IMG/VR virus record: IMGVR_UViG_3300045282_000112
Span: 20,384 to 84,383 of that record
DNA length: 64,000 nucleotides
Reading direction: 5' to 3' (one strand)
Origin: a virus
The position numbers were made by a program, and so were the translations under genes. Numbering within the stretch: position 1 is the stretch's first letter; the number at the start of each line of letters is the position of its first letter. The notes under the pieces were generated by a model. It was not told the DNA's origin, made no database searches, and saw only the letters and a list, made by a program, of their open reading frames with translations. Shown in pieces: positions 17,960 through 26,862 of the stretch.

Positions 17960-18785
17960 GGTCGACGGTCGGCGTGCCCGTTTCCGGGGGAACCATAACG
18001 TTCGCAGTCTCAACGAACGGAGCCTCCTGCTCGATGGGCCACATCGCCTCGATCTCAAGGCTCGGGATGGAAGCCCACACGCGTTGCAGCGGCGGGTAGG
18101 TCGGGCGTGGCAGGTAGCCGTGCGCCTCGATGATGGCTGCCAGCTGCTCGATGCTCTTCTTGAAGTCGCCAGTCGCGGTGCAGATCAGGTCGTTGACGAC
18201 GCGCACCCAGCCCTCGGGCAAAACGTCGGGCACGGGATGTGCAAACTCTTTGACCGGGCTCGGCGGGCACTCAGGTGGCAGGTTGACGACGATTGACAGC
18301 GTGCGCACTGCGAGGCGGACTGCACCGCGCTCGGGCGCGGAGAAGCGTGGCACCGATGAGTAGCCGCTGATCGAGCCGTAGTGCCAGCGGTCCTGATACA
18401 GGCTCGCCCAGTAGCCATGGCCACGCAGCGCCGCCCATATCTGCCACTCCAGCAGGTCGAGGAAAGCTTCCAGCGAACTGTCGGTGCGCGGCCAGTCGAT
18501 GCGTGGCTCTTCCTTGCCGTTGATCATCGTGGTGGCGGCAGTGAGCACGCCGAACTCGATCAGCAGCCGCGCCTGCCTGCCGATGATCTGGAAGCGGTTG
18601 AACGCGAGGTTGTCGTCATCGACACGGATGATGATGACCGGGCGTCGCTTCGACGGCACCACATCGACGACGCTGTCGATCATGCTGTCGTAGACAAACT
18701 CGCCCGCCACCGTCGGCCAAGGCGGACCATGCCCGCCATTGATCAGCGTCGCGACCGTTGCCAGTCTGAGCGCCGTCCGTTCCAT
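17949..18785 (-). CDS. unrecognised head-tail junction protein
   Basis: A protein of 278 residues, start MERTALRLATVATLINGG. I do not recognise a family. The N-terminal 170 residues look like a compact alpha/beta domain (RRPVIIIRVDDDNLAFNRFQ, LLEWQIWAALRGHGYWASLY) and the C-terminus is Pro-rich. Genes at this place, between head completion proteins and the sheath, usually encode tail terminator or tail completion proteins (Mu gp37-like). I infer such a role from position only. Confidence 0.7.
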   Translation of the reverse strand: MERTALRLATVATLINGGHGPPWPTVAGEFVYDSMIDSVVDVVPSKRRPVIIIRVDDDNLAFNRFQIIGRQARLLIEFGVLTAATTMINGKEEPRIDWPRTDSSLEAFLDLLEWQIWAALRGHGYWASLYQDRWHYGSISGYSSVPRFSAPERGAVRLAVRTLSIVVNLPPECPPSPVKEFAHPVPDVLPEGWVRVVNDLICTATGDFKKSIEQLAAIIEAHGYLPRPTYPPLQRVWASIPSLEIEAMWPIEQEAPFVETANVMVPPETGTPTVDHAG

Positions 18786-18813
18786 CTATAACCTTCCAGA
18801 ATGTAAAGTTTGC

Positions 18814-18996
18814 TCACCCGTGGATCGGCGCGCCGAACACCTGCCAGCCAAGAATGCCCAGCAGGATGAACAGCAGAATGCTGTGCCCCCACAGGCCGTA
18901 GGAAGTAGGGACATTCGCTGGCCAGCCCCAATTGATGACGAAGCCGAAGATCAACCAGATCAGCATCAGTATCCAAAACAGCAGACCACTGGTCAT
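18814..18996 (-). CDS. small two-segment membrane protein
   Basis: A protein of 60 residues, nearly all hydrophobic: MTSGLLFWILMLIWLIFGFV, then a short polar loop, then a second hydrophobic segment (HSILLFILLGILGWQVFGA). Two transmembrane helices are likely. It follows the DUF3309 peptide gene. Unknown function. It could modify the host membrane or take part in lysis, but nothing in the sequence decides this. Confidence 0.72.
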   Translation of the reverse strand: MTSGLLFWILMLIWLIFGFVINWGWPANVPTSYGLWGHSILLFILLGILGWQVFGAPIHG

Positions 18997-19002
18997 CTGA
19001 GT

Positions 19003-19161
19003 TCAAAGCCTCCCTAGCAGGAGCAAAACAACGACAATGACGAGGATGGCCCCAATGATGCCTGATGGTCCGTAACCCCAGTTGGCGCTGTATCCCCAAG
19101 TCGGCACAGCGCCGATAAGGATCAGGATCAGCAGGATGAGCAGGATTGTTCCAACTGACAT
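19003..19161 (-). CDS. DUF3309-type membrane peptide
   Basis: A protein of 52 residues: MSVGTILLILLILILIGAVP, then TWGYSANWGYGPSGIIGAIL, then a hydrophobic end in LLLGRL. This is the layout of DUF3309 (MSLGTILLI...GALPTWPYS..WGYGPSGG...LLLGR), a small protein common in bacterial chromosomes of proteobacteria and of unknown function. Two transmembrane helices are expected. It is surprising inside the head-tail junction genes of a phage and probably came from a host. Confidence 0.85.
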   Translation of the reverse strand: MSVGTILLILLILILIGAVPTWGYSANWGYGPSGIIGAILVIVVVLLLLGRL

Positions 19162-19172
19162 GGCATCCCCTT

Positions 19173-19619
19173 TCACCAAGGCGGCGTTGCATCGTCAGGT
19201 GACGGCGGCACATCGATGCCGCTGATCTCGACCAGCGTCGCCTCGTAGCGACCGAAGCCCACGGGGGTCGGCCCGTCCCCCACTTCGTAGACACGCGTGC
19301 CCGTGTAGTCGGGGTTGTGGCGCGAGCCGGTCAGCGTGAAGCGGTCGAAACGCTGCACCTTGGTAAGCGCGCCACGCGCCATGAACGACAGCTTCGGCTC
19401 GCTGCTGGCACGCTTGTGCATGGCGTTGAGGCTGTGCCCGGAGCCCAGCGCAGCACCCGGCTGCAACAGGATGGCACGACACGATCCGCCCGCGCGCTCG
19501 GGGTCGGGCTCGGGCAACGCGTTGATCACCTCGCGCATTGGCACATACTCGAACGCGTCGGTGAACTCCTCGTCGAGCTTGGCGTAGGCCGCCGCGATGC
19601 GTGCACCAAAGACGCTCAT
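19173..19619 (-). CDS. unrecognised head-tail connector candidate
   Basis: A protein of 148 residues, MSVFGARIAAAYAKLDEEFT. No family recognised. The C-terminal half is beta-rich (LTGSRHNPDYTGTRVYEVGD). Its start overlaps the stop of the upstream 174-residue gene by one base. Position between head morphogenesis and tail genes suggests a connector or completion protein. Confidence 0.7.
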   Translation of the reverse strand: MSVFGARIAAAYAKLDEEFTDAFEYVPMREVINALPEPDPERAGGSCRAILLQPGAALGSGHSLNAMHKRASSEPKLSFMARGALTKVQRFDRFTLTGSRHNPDYTGTRVYEVGDGPTPVGFGRYEATLVEISGIDVPPSPDDATPPW

Positions 19620-20143
19620 CAGAAGCGCGCCCAGACGCGCGAGAACTGTTCAAGCACGCCCTCGGCGACACGCTCCATCGCATCGGGCAGCAGCTCGGCA
19701 CCAGCCCGCAGCATGCTGTCGGTGATGCTCAGCCGCTCGATGCGACAGCGGCAATTTGGGTGCGCCGGGTAGATGTCCATCACGTCGATGATCCGGTAGA
19801 CGACGCCATCACGCGGCCCGCAGATCGGGCAGACCTTCTCGTCGCGGCTGGTGACCCACTCGACGTAGGTGACCATCTTCTCGTCGGACGAGATGCCGAA
19901 GCTTGGCAGCAAGGCACTCGCCTCGCGGCTGGTAAGCGCCGACGCGATCACCTGCGGCGGCACTTCGGGGAAGTCTTTGGCGATCTCATCGACCACGTCA
20001 TTGAACAGTGCGTGCCCACTGTTGTTGACCTCGATGGGGATCGCCCGCTCGATCTCGCCTTGGCTGATCGTCACGGCGTAGTGGTATTGCGCCTGCAGCA
20101 GACTGGTATCGATGCCAAGCACCAATACCTCGATGTCAGCCAT
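19619..20143 (-). CDS. phage head morphogenesis C-terminal module protein
   Basis: A protein of 174 residues. The C-terminal half carries the module found at the end of SPP1 gp7/Mu F head morphogenesis proteins: EWVTSRDEKVCPICGPRDG followed by IYPAHPNCRCRIERL. The CxxC and HPNCRC groups probably bind a metal. The usual long N-terminal helical domain is missing. The first 80 residues are short and alpha/beta. A second protein in this window (29580-30470) has the same module, so the phage has two. Role in head completion is inferred. Confidence 0.75.
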   Translation of the reverse strand: MADIEVLVLGIDTSLLQAQYHYAVTISQGEIERAIPIEVNNSGHALFNDVVDEIAKDFPEVPPQVIASALTSREASALLPSFGISSDEKMVTYVEWVTSRDEKVCPICGPRDGVVYRIIDVMDIYPAHPNCRCRIERLSITDSMLRAGAELLPDAMERVAEGVLEQFSRVWARF

Positions 20144-20367
20144 CAGAAGCGGCGCACCGTGAAGGGTCGCGGCGGATCAACTGGCTGCGCGGCCGGTTGC
20201 CAGTTCTTGCTGATGGTCGCCCTGCCGACGCGAATGTCGTCGCCAATCGAGCGCGCCATCTCACCCATGTGTGCACGCAGTGCCGTGTTGTCACCACGCT
20301 TCAGCGCGCTGACCATGCGGCTGCCTATCTCGCGGCGCTGTCCACATCCACACCCCATGACGATCAC
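20143..20367 (-). CDS. small unrecognised protein with CGCG motif
   Basis: A protein of 74 residues, MIVMGCGCGQRREIGSRMVS. It has an N-terminal CGCG motif and is otherwise polar and helical. It overlaps neighbours on both sides by one and four bases, so it is part of a coupled series. No family recognised. Confidence 0.62.
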   Translation of the reverse strand: MIVMGCGCGQRREIGSRMVSALKRGDNTALRAHMGEMARSIGDDIRVGRATISKNWQPAAQPVDPPRPFTVRRF

Positions 20368-20549
20368 TCCTGCGGCTGTTGCTCTGGCGCAGGGTCTTGC
20401 TTGTTGAGCCCTGCGTCATCGCGCGGGTCCTCGGTGGGCTTGGTGCCGCCCGGGTGCGCGCCGGGAGAGATGCCGCCGCTGGCAGGCGCGTAGGTGCCCT
20501 CGCGGACCTTCTCTTTGCGGTCTTGCTTGTCATCCTTGTCGTCTGCCAT
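20364..20549 (-). CDS. small charged, probably disordered protein
   Basis: A protein of 61 residues, MADDKDDKQDRKEKVREGTY, then Pro/Gly-rich and Gln/Glu-rich. No fold is expected. A clear AGGAG ribosome site precedes the ATG and itself follows a 10-bp hairpin (20577-20605). Unknown function. Confidence 0.65.
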   Translation of the reverse strand: MADDKDDKQDRKEKVREGTYAPASGGISPGAHPGGTKPTEDPRDDAGLNKQDPAPEQQPQE

Positions 20550-20576
20550 TGGTCTCTCCTATTTAGGACAGTCACA

Positions 20577-20605
20577 GGCAAATTACTCATTATGGGTAAT
20601 TTGCC
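20577..20605 (-). promoter_or_regulatory. 10-bp stem-loop before a ribosome site
   Basis: GGCAAATTAC and GTAATTTGCC form a perfect 10-bp stem with a 9-base loop. It sits between the end of the DUF4054 gene and the AGGAG site of the 61-residue gene. There is no following T run, so a classical terminator is not supported. An mRNA processing or stability hairpin is possible. Confidence 0.6.
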
Positions 20606-20612
20606 GAACCGC

Positions 20613-21110
20613 TCAGACAACCAGCACAGCTGGCTTGTTCACTTTCAGAAGCTCTAAGTAACGTTGCCCATACGGCGTCGAGGTGAGCCCGTATTGGTCG
20701 CCGATGCCTGCACCGCTGCTGCCCTGCGCTGTCTGCTTCGCCGTCGGCGGGTTGAAGCTCACCGACATGCTCTCAAAGTGCAGCGAGGTGACCGAGCCGC
20801 CGGGGATGAGAATGGTGTTGCCCTCGTCGTCGGTCACCACGTCGGGCACCAGCGTCGCGGCGAACAAGGCCAGCATCAGGTAGTGAGCCGCGAGGTAGCC
20901 GATGGCCTTGGTGCAATCAAAACATGCCGTGTCGATCCACGTGCTGTCGGCCCAGCACGAGGCGTCGTTGATGGCGTTCTCAATCGCGCCGTCGCTGATG
21001 TTGGCGAACTCGGGGAAGCGTGCCCTGAACTGCTCGACGGTCGGCGGCTCGCATGGCAGCGAGGAGACGCCGATGTTGATCGGCCATCCGGGCATAAGGC
21101 TGTAGCTCAT
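20613..21110 (-). CDS. head-tail connector, DUF4054 family
   Basis: A protein of 165 residues. Residues 22-75 have the pattern TVEQFRARFPEFANISDGAI ... NDASCWADSTW ... YLAAHYLMLALF, characteristic of DUF4054/gp6-like head-tail adaptor proteins that bind under the portal. It is encoded between capsid/decoration genes and tail genes, the expected place. Confidence 0.83.
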   Translation of the reverse strand: MSYSLMPGWPINIGVSSLPCEPPTVEQFRARFPEFANISDGAIENAINDASCWADSTWIDTACFDCTKAIGYLAAHYLMLALFAATLVPDVVTDDEGNTILIPGGSVTSLHFESMSVSFNPPTAKQTAQGSSGAGIGDQYGLTSTPYGQRYLELLKVNKPAVLVV

Positions 21111-21571
21111 GTGCCGAAGCGCCTCCGCGCGGCGATGTGGTGCGGTCGTGGCGGCCAGTCAGTGGTCATGTGCGGGTGGTCAGTGAACGCGCCGTAATGG
21201 TCGGGCCACTCGATCACCTGCATGTGCAGCACCTTGCCAGTAATATGCGCCGTGTCGCCGCCCTCCTGTGCATACATGCCCGGGGGCGTCGGCAGGCGTG
21301 GGCTGCGGCAGAAGATGATCCACGGCTCGCCGAGCAGCGGCTTGTAGATCGGGTTGCCTGCGCCGTTGCTCTTCGGCACCTGTTCGAAGAACAGCGGCGT
21401 GAATTGCTGGGCAGCGGCGTTGAAGTGTGGGAGGTCGCTGCCATCGTCGTCGTTGAGAAGCGTCTGATACGATGGCGCGACATTGCGCTTGATCGTCGCT
21501 GTCGCCTTGCCACGCAGCGGCGCTGTGCCGCTGAAGACTACATACGGCCCACCAATGAAGACGCCAGACAT
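21107..21571 (-). CDS. unrecognised head-completion-region protein
   Basis: A protein of 154 residues, MSGVFIGGPYVVFSGTAPLR. No family recognised. It is Pro/His rich at the C-terminus (DHPHMTTDWPPRPHHIAARR). It overlaps the DUF4054 gene start by four bases. Its place suggests a head-tail joining or stopper protein, without direct support. Confidence 0.68.
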   Translation of the reverse strand: MSGVFIGGPYVVFSGTAPLRGKATATIKRNVAPSYQTLLNDDDGSDLPHFNAAAQQFTPLFFEQVPKSNGAGNPIYKPLLGEPWIIFCRSPRLPTPPGMYAQEGGDTAHITGKVLHMQVIEWPDHYGAFTDHPHMTTDWPPRPHHIAARRRFGT

Positions 21572-21581
21572 CGGCGCACCG

Positions 21582-24500
21582 TCATGGCGCGAAGGCGAAG
21601 GTCTTGGCTACGCCACCGACTTGCATCTTCAGCGCCGTGCCATCGAACCAGATAAGGCCATCGGTTGGCGCTGCTGGTGTGCTGACCGGCATTTGCACAG
21701 ACGACGTGAACAGGCTGCGCAGCGATTTGGCGAGCGCCCCGATGTCGAGCGTGTTGTCCGTCTCAGGCACGAGATGGCTGCCTGTCGAGTGAGACATGCG
21801 CCACTTGGCCGTCGGGCCGTCGGAGCAGAAGACGAGGTCTTTCTGCACGCCACCGCTCAGTGCACCCACCTCGAAATTGAACTGGGCGGATGGGAGAGTG
21901 GGGTCCATGTAGTTGTCCCAGCCAAGCTGGGCGATCCCCTGCGGGGTTCCCGTGTGGTCATACAGGCCGATGGCTGCCCCATAGGTGGCCAGCATCTGCG
22001 GCTGTATGCTCATCACATATATCCCGGTATCGATGTCCTCCACCGGGGTGTCACGACCGGGCGTGTTGGGCATCACGCTACGATCAAACGTGTGATCAAC
22101 AGGATCGATGAAAGCGTTGCTGAGCAGGACGCCAATGTAGTTGGCGGCGTGACTGTAACCCAAGCCGCCGCCGATATACATGTTGCGCGAACGCAGGCCG
22201 ATGATCGGCCCATCGTAGTCGGAGATGTTGAGAACTGTCGTGGGCGTCGTCTGGTCGGCGGCCTTCGACACGATGCTGCCGCCGGATACCGCGCTGTAGC
22301 CGCCTTCGGTCTTCGTCTCCAGCATCAGTCTGGGCGAGGACACGCCAACCTCGCCGGATGCATAGATGTTGCGCACCCGGTTGACCTCGGACCCGATGTC
22401 CACCGTGTTGCTCATCACCGGGAGCAGGTGGCTGCCCAGCGAGTGGTGGATTTGCCAATACGGCGCACCATCCACGTCGGAGGCGAAATACACGTCGCCC
22501 TTCAGCGAGACAGCATTGATAGCTTTGACGCGCTTCTCGGGCGAGCCAATGTTGAGCGTGTTGTCCACCTCGGGGATGAAGTGGCCGCCGGTCGAGTGCG
22601 ACACGCGCCACACGGGCACATCCGTGTTAGTGCAGAAGGCAAGGTCTTTCGGTGTGCCGTAACTAGCGACCGCGAGTTGGAAGAAGCTCTTGTCCTCTGA
22701 CCAAGCGAGGCCGCCGTAGCTGCTCTCGTAGTCGGACAGCGGGCCACTGGAGAACATATGAAAGTGGTCGTAGAAGTAAGACCCGACTGATGCCATCATC
22801 TGGATCAGTCGGCCACCATTGGGCTGGCTCTCGATGGTGCTGTCATCATCAACGAAGAACATGATGACGTTGGCATCCAACCCATCCTCTTGTTCGTCAC
22901 TGCCGCTGCCGCCGAACTCTCCACCACCACCGCCACCGATGCTCATCTGACGCCACTTGTAACCCTCGGTGCCGTTGATGATCACGCCGCCGCTCATCAT
23001 GTGCAGCGGTGGTGCCGTCCCTTCTGGTCCTTCCGGCGCGCCGGGGTCGCTCTGCCGCACTTGGATGGTGCCACCGCGCCACGTGTCCCCCCTCTCGCTC
23101 GTGGTGCCACCTGTGTCCGACAGGAGCAGCCTCGGAGTGCTGACGCTGGTGCCCGCGTGCACGTCACGCAGCCGGTTGGTGTGTGAACCAAGGTCCGACA
23201 CGTTGTCGCGCCACGGCGTGATGTGTGGCTCGTGCCACGCACCGAAGGACCAGTTGGCGGTGATGTAGAGCGGCTTGCCCGCAAACTCACCTTGCCCCCA
23301 CGCCTGCGCGCCGACGAGCCAGCCACCCGGCCCGCCACTGATGATCATGGCCTCACCCGGCAGGCTCAGGTCGTCAAGGTTGTTACCGAAGCCGTCGAGC
23401 CAAAGGCCAGAAGTGTAGTTGGGGTTGATAAATCCCACGTAGCCGAAGGCGTTGTAGAGCGTCTCAGTGCCGACGCTCTCGTAGCCCGCTGGTGGCGGCA
23501 GGACGACCTTGTCGGATGTGAAGTTTTCCACGCCGAGACTGCCAGCGTGCACGGCGCGCACGCGATGCGTGGGATCACCGATGTCCTGCAAGTTGTCGGT
23601 GCCGGGGATGAGGTGATTGCCGTTCGAGAACGCCATCGTCCACTTCGGCTGACTGTCATCGGCGCAGAACGCCAGATCGGCCTGTGAGGCCGTGACCGTT
23701 CCGCTCCAGAAGCCAACCCTGATGTTGAAGCGGGTGGGAGCCTCTTGGTTGTCCCAACCAATCGTCGCATCCCAATTGTTGGTGTAGTCGTAGAAAGCTG
23801 CCTCACAGGCATAGAGGCCAAGGATACCGGCGTAACCGGGCGTGTAAGGATAGAGGTAGGCAACCAAGTTGCTTTTGACGGGATCAGGCGGGGCTGTTGA
23901 GCCGTAGTTGTCGCTGGCGTAGAAGTAGATACCATTGGTATCGACAGGGGGATTGTCACCCAGCATCCAAGGATCGGCGGTGCCAAGGTTGAGGGTGCGA
24001 AAGCGGATGTCAGGGTAACCAAAATCCTCAAAGGTCATGTCGGTGTTGGAGAGCACTGCCGCTGCCGGAACGTCGGGGCGGTCAATGCGCTCGCTCACGA
24101 CAGAGCCGCAATCGAGCAGGCCCTCCTGCTTCAACTTAACCAGTGGCGTATGCACCGTGGAGCCAGCATGGATATCGCGCACGCGATGCGCCTCGTCGCC
24201 AACGTCAACAACGTTGTCGGCGTTGGGCACGAGGTGGCTGCCGCGCGAGTGGGCGATCAGCCACTGCGCGATGTCGCCCTGCGAGCAGAAGGCCATGTCG
24301 GGCTGCACGCCCGGTTCGTCGGTCGCCCAGTTCTTGTCGAAGCCCAGTGTCAGGTTGAGCTTGTCCTTGGCGGCGCTCCAGCCGAACGAGAACGAGCGGT
24401 CGAACTCATCGTAGTCGTTGATGAACTCAACGGTGTTGGCGAGGCCAAGGAAGTAGCCGGTCTGCAAGATCAGCGACGGGACCGACGCATCGAGCGGTGC

Positions 24501-25163
24501 AGGCTGTGCATCGCTGTTGATCCAGTTGTCGTCGAGCCAGAAGCTGATCATGTTGCTATCGACGGCACCCGCCGAGAAGCCGCCGCCGACGTTGGTCATG
24601 CGCAGGCTGTAGGTAGGCGTGGCCGCACCCGGCACGCCAAGCGCCATCTCGCCGCCGCTGACCATGTGGATCGGGGCGACGGTCATGCCTTCCCTTGCGG
24701 AGGCATCTCTTGCGACAGAACTGGCAGCGCCAGCAGCGGGGGGCAGTGCTTGGATTGTGCCGCCCCCGATAGCACTATCCTCGAAAGGGGGCTGGAGCGC
24801 CATTTCGTCGTTGAGGTAGATGGCGCTCGCCACGTGCACGGTGCTGGCCATCGCCGTGGTCGGGATCGACAAGACGAAGTCGGCCCATTCCTTCGGGAAG
24901 CTCTGGTCGATGCCGACGATGGTCACCACGTCGGCAGCCATCTCTTCTGGGGTGAGCGTCACCCGCACCAGCACCGAGCCAGCGGGCTGCACGACCGGCG
25001 CGATGGTCAGCGGCGCGAGGCCGTAGCCGTCCTTGTCGATCTTGAAGTCGCCCGCCGCGAGGCTCGGGTTTGCCTTGAACGTTCCGGGCATCGCCATGTC
25101 GGACAACGACACGCGCAGCACAAAATCCTCACCCTTGATCGGGGGGTTATACGGGGCAGCCAT
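21582..25163 (-). CDS. large repeat-containing fibre/spike protein in the head module
   Basis: A protein of 1193 residues. An N-terminal domain of about 110 residues looks like an all-beta attachment module (FVLRVSLSDMAMPGTFKANP). The rest contains six copies of a fibre repeat with the core HL(V/I)P..DN..DIG....R(V/L)R.IHA. Copies lie near 24145-24245, 23535-23625, 23140-23230, 22500-22600, 22353-22440 and 21720-21790. Most are preceded by a D(L/M)AFC.......W element. The C-terminus GLIWFDGTALKMQVGGVAKT is typical of fibre ends. Such cores occur in many phage fibres. Its location among capsid and connector genes suggests a head fibre or a collar/whisker, but a tail fibre is equally possible. 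Confidence 0.8.
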   Translation of the reverse strand: MAAPYNPPIKGEDFVLRVSLSDMAMPGTFKANPSLAAGDFKIDKDGYGLAPLTIAPVVQPAGSVLVRVTLTPEEMAADVVTIVGIDQSFPKEWADFVLSIPTTAMASTVHVASAIYLNDEMALQPPFEDSAIGGGTIQALPPAAGAASSVARDASAREGMTVAPIHMVSGGEMALGVPGAATPTYSLRMTNVGGGFSAGAVDSNMISFWLDDNWINSDAQPAPLDASVPSLILQTGYFLGLANTVEFINDYDEFDRSFSFGWSAAKDKLNLTLGFDKNWATDEPGVQPDMAFCSQGDIAQWLIAHSRGSHLVPNADNVVDVGDEAHRVRDIHAGSTVHTPLVKLKQEGLLDCGSVVSERIDRPDVPAAAVLSNTDMTFEDFGYPDIRFRTLNLGTADPWMLGDNPPVDTNGIYFYASDNYGSTAPPDPVKSNLVAYLYPYTPGYAGILGLYACEAAFYDYTNNWDATIGWDNQEAPTRFNIRVGFWSGTVTASQADLAFCADDSQPKWTMAFSNGNHLIPGTDNLQDIGDPTHRVRAVHAGSLGVENFTSDKVVLPPPAGYESVGTETLYNAFGYVGFINPNYTSGLWLDGFGNNLDDLSLPGEAMIISGGPGGWLVGAQAWGQGEFAGKPLYITANWSFGAWHEPHITPWRDNVSDLGSHTNRLRDVHAGTSVSTPRLLLSDTGGTTSERGDTWRGGTIQVRQSDPGAPEGPEGTAPPLHMMSGGVIINGTEGYKWRQMSIGGGGGGEFGGSGSDEQEDGLDANVIMFFVDDDSTIESQPNGGRLIQMMASVGSYFYDHFHMFSSGPLSDYESSYGGLAWSEDKSFFQLAVASYGTPKDLAFCTNTDVPVWRVSHSTGGHFIPEVDNTLNIGSPEKRVKAINAVSLKGDVYFASDVDGAPYWQIHHSLGSHLLPVMSNTVDIGSEVNRVRNIYASGEVGVSSPRLMLETKTEGGYSAVSGGSIVSKAADQTTPTTVLNISDYDGPIIGLRSRNMYIGGGLGYSHAANYIGVLLSNAFIDPVDHTFDRSVMPNTPGRDTPVEDIDTGIYVMSIQPQMLATYGAAIGLYDHTGTPQGIAQLGWDNYMDPTLPSAQFNFEVGALSGGVQKDLVFCSDGPTAKWRMSHSTGSHLVPETDNTLDIGALAKSLRSLFTSSVQMPVSTPAAPTDGLIWFDGTALKMQVGGVAKTFAFAP

Positions 25164-25190
25164 GAGTTGATCCCTTCTACATTCAGAGGG

Positions 25191-25562
25191 TCACAGTGCG
25201 TGGGTGACTGTCGCCGCCGTCAGCGTGACGTTCTGGCCTACGGCGATTGTAAGACCGGGCAGGATCACGTCGGTGCCCGCCGTGCCGACGGTGAGACCGG
25301 TTAGGTGGGCGAGGCCACCGCCGACGACGCCGGTCCTCACCTGCGCCTTGGCAGCGTCGCCCGCACCGACTGCGGGCACGGTGCCGAAGTCGAAGGCCAG
25401 CGTCCAAACACCGTTGGACACAGTGCCGCCATCGTCCGCCAGCCCGAACGACACGAGCAGCACGTCGGTGGCTGAGAGGATTTCCAGCGTGCCATTGGCG
25501 AAGTGGTCACGCGTGACGGTCATCCGCGTGTCCTTGAGTGACGGATCGTAATAGACGGGCAC
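25191..25562 (-). CDS. small beta-rich head protein candidate
   Basis: A protein of 123 residues, MPVYYDPSLKDTRMTVTRDH, then Gly/Thr/Val-rich beta sequence with no Cys and no charge clusters. It resembles a decoration or fibre-base protein in composition. No family recognised. It lies between the capsid gene set and the large fibre gene. Confidence 0.68.
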   Translation of the reverse strand: MPVYYDPSLKDTRMTVTRDHFANGTLEILSATDVLLVSFGLADDGGTVSNGVWTLAFDFGTVPAVGAGDAAKAQVRTGVVGGGLAHLTGLTVGTAGTDVILPGLTIAVGQNVTLTAATVTHAL

Positions 25563-25573
25563 TGGCGTTCTCC

Positions 25574-25822
25574 CTACAGCTTGGCGCGGCCTTCGGGATG
25601 CGGGTGCTGCTCCTTGTTCTTGCTGCTACGCGCAGGAGCGCCACCGACGACCTCAAGGTCGCCGCCGCTCTCCCACGTCTCGGTCAGCCACGCTGCGGTG
25701 TGGTCGTCCACGTCGATGTCGGCTTCCTCGCCGCCCGGAAGGATGACGTGGTGTTTGTTGGCCAAGTCGATGACCCCTCGGGGGCCAGTGCCATTGCTGT
25801 TCTTCAGGCTGATGAGAGCCAT
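25574..25822 (-). CDS. small unrecognised head-region protein
   Basis: A protein of 82 residues from ATG near 25822 (MALISLKNSNGTGPRGVIDL), which has an AGGAG site eight bases upstream. An upstream GTG at 25867 overlapping the capsid stop could add 15 residues but lacks a ribosome site. The sequence has an N-terminal strand-like half and a charged Lys/Glu/His C-terminus. Unknown function. Confidence 0.68.
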   Translation of the reverse strand: MALISLKNSNGTGPRGVIDLANKHHVILPGGEEADIDVDDHTAAWLTETWESGGDLEVVGGAPARSSKNKEQHPHPEGRAKL

Positions 25823-25866
25823 GTCTTTGTTCTCCTGTGCAAAGTTAGCCCGGAGGCTAACGACCA

Positions 25867-26805
25867 CTAAATTCCGTCAACGTAGCGAACCGCGCCGGGG
25901 CGACGAACTTCGGCACCACCAAGGCGGAAGATACCGGGGATGTCGAAAGTGATCGGGCCGGTCTGCCAGACGGGGAGGAACCTGTGCCGCATCGGGATGT
26001 GCATTTTCAGCACCGTCGGGTCGCGGCGGTAGACCATCATGCGCGCCGTGCCGCCCGCGCCTGCGGTCGCAAGCTGCCGCACCGCACGAATGGTGAGTGG
26101 CTGGCCCGTTTGCGCAGTGTAGACATTGTATTGTGACAGCCACTGCAAGATAGTCATATCAAGACTATCAGACAAACGCTTGGTGGCGATCAGCGAATAC
26201 TGGTTGATCGGCAACAGGATTGTATTCGCGGTCTCGATGGTCAGCGAAGTGTTGTAGATGTCCGCCAGCGCGTTGTTAACGTCGCGCAGGATTTCATCTG
26301 CGGTCTTCACCGCCCACGGGATGCCAGCCGCGCCTGCCTGTGCAACAGTGGCGGTGACACCTGCGGCATTGATGATGCCGGTCCACCCCTTCGTCGGGTC
26401 ACCGACCATGGCGACGCGCTCGGTGAACTCCTCAGCCGCACGCACAGCTGCGCCAGCGCGCTCGGTGGTGAGGTTCCACCCGATCATCATCGCCTGACCG
26501 ATCTCCTCAAGGGTATATCGGTAGCCGATGGCCGCCATCTCGATGCCCTGTTCGTGGGCCGAGCGCTGCACATCAGCCAGCCGGATGTCGGTCGACATGT
26601 GGTGGAACCACTGTGCCTCACCCACCCGGTCGATGGAGTAGAAGGTGACGGACTTGGTCCACTCGGGCGCACTCTCGTCGATGGGGACGAGTGTCGGGTA
26701 TTGGATTTCTGGATACTGAGTGCGGTAGACCTCGCTCTCAATATAGGCTGCTTGGTTGACCATAAAGGCCATCGCAGCCTGTGCATCCACGAATTGACGG
26801 GGCAT
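25867..26805 (-). CDS. major capsid protein (DUF2184 family)
   Basis: A protein of 312 residues, the usual size for DUF2184 capsid proteins with the HK97 fold. Visible marks are the N-terminal helix (AQAAMAFMVNQAAYIESEVY), YPTLVPIDESAPEWTKSVTF, and the C-terminal MVYRRDPTVLKMHIPMRHRF with FDIPGIFRLGGAEVRRPGAV. It forms the icosahedral shell. It follows the decoration and scaffold/protease genes, the standard order for this capsid family. Confidence 0.9.
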   Translation of the reverse strand: MPRQFVDAQAAMAFMVNQAAYIESEVYRTQYPEIQYPTLVPIDESAPEWTKSVTFYSIDRVGEAQWFHHMSTDIRLADVQRSAHEQGIEMAAIGYRYTLEEIGQAMMIGWNLTTERAGAAVRAAEEFTERVAMVGDPTKGWTGIINAAGVTATVAQAGAAGIPWAVKTADEILRDVNNALADIYNTSLTIETANTILLPINQYSLIATKRLSDSLDMTILQWLSQYNVYTAQTGQPLTIRAVRQLATAGAGGTARMMVYRRDPTVLKMHIPMRHRFLPVWQTGPITFDIPGIFRLGGAEVRRPGAVRYVDGI

Positions 26806-26862
26806 GCTTAACTTCTCCTTATCCTGAATAGCTGGTTGATGACACCCCGTTTTACTTTATAG

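Noticed and set aside
18743-19294. Minus-strand frame of 183 codons covering two membrane-peptide genes
   Set aside because: The shorter frames encode clear membrane peptides, one matching DUF3309; the long frame is basic and featureless.
21483-22700. Plus-strand frame of 405 codons
   Set aside because: Antisense of the 1193-residue fibre gene; low-complexity His/Arg-rich sequence with no family resemblance.
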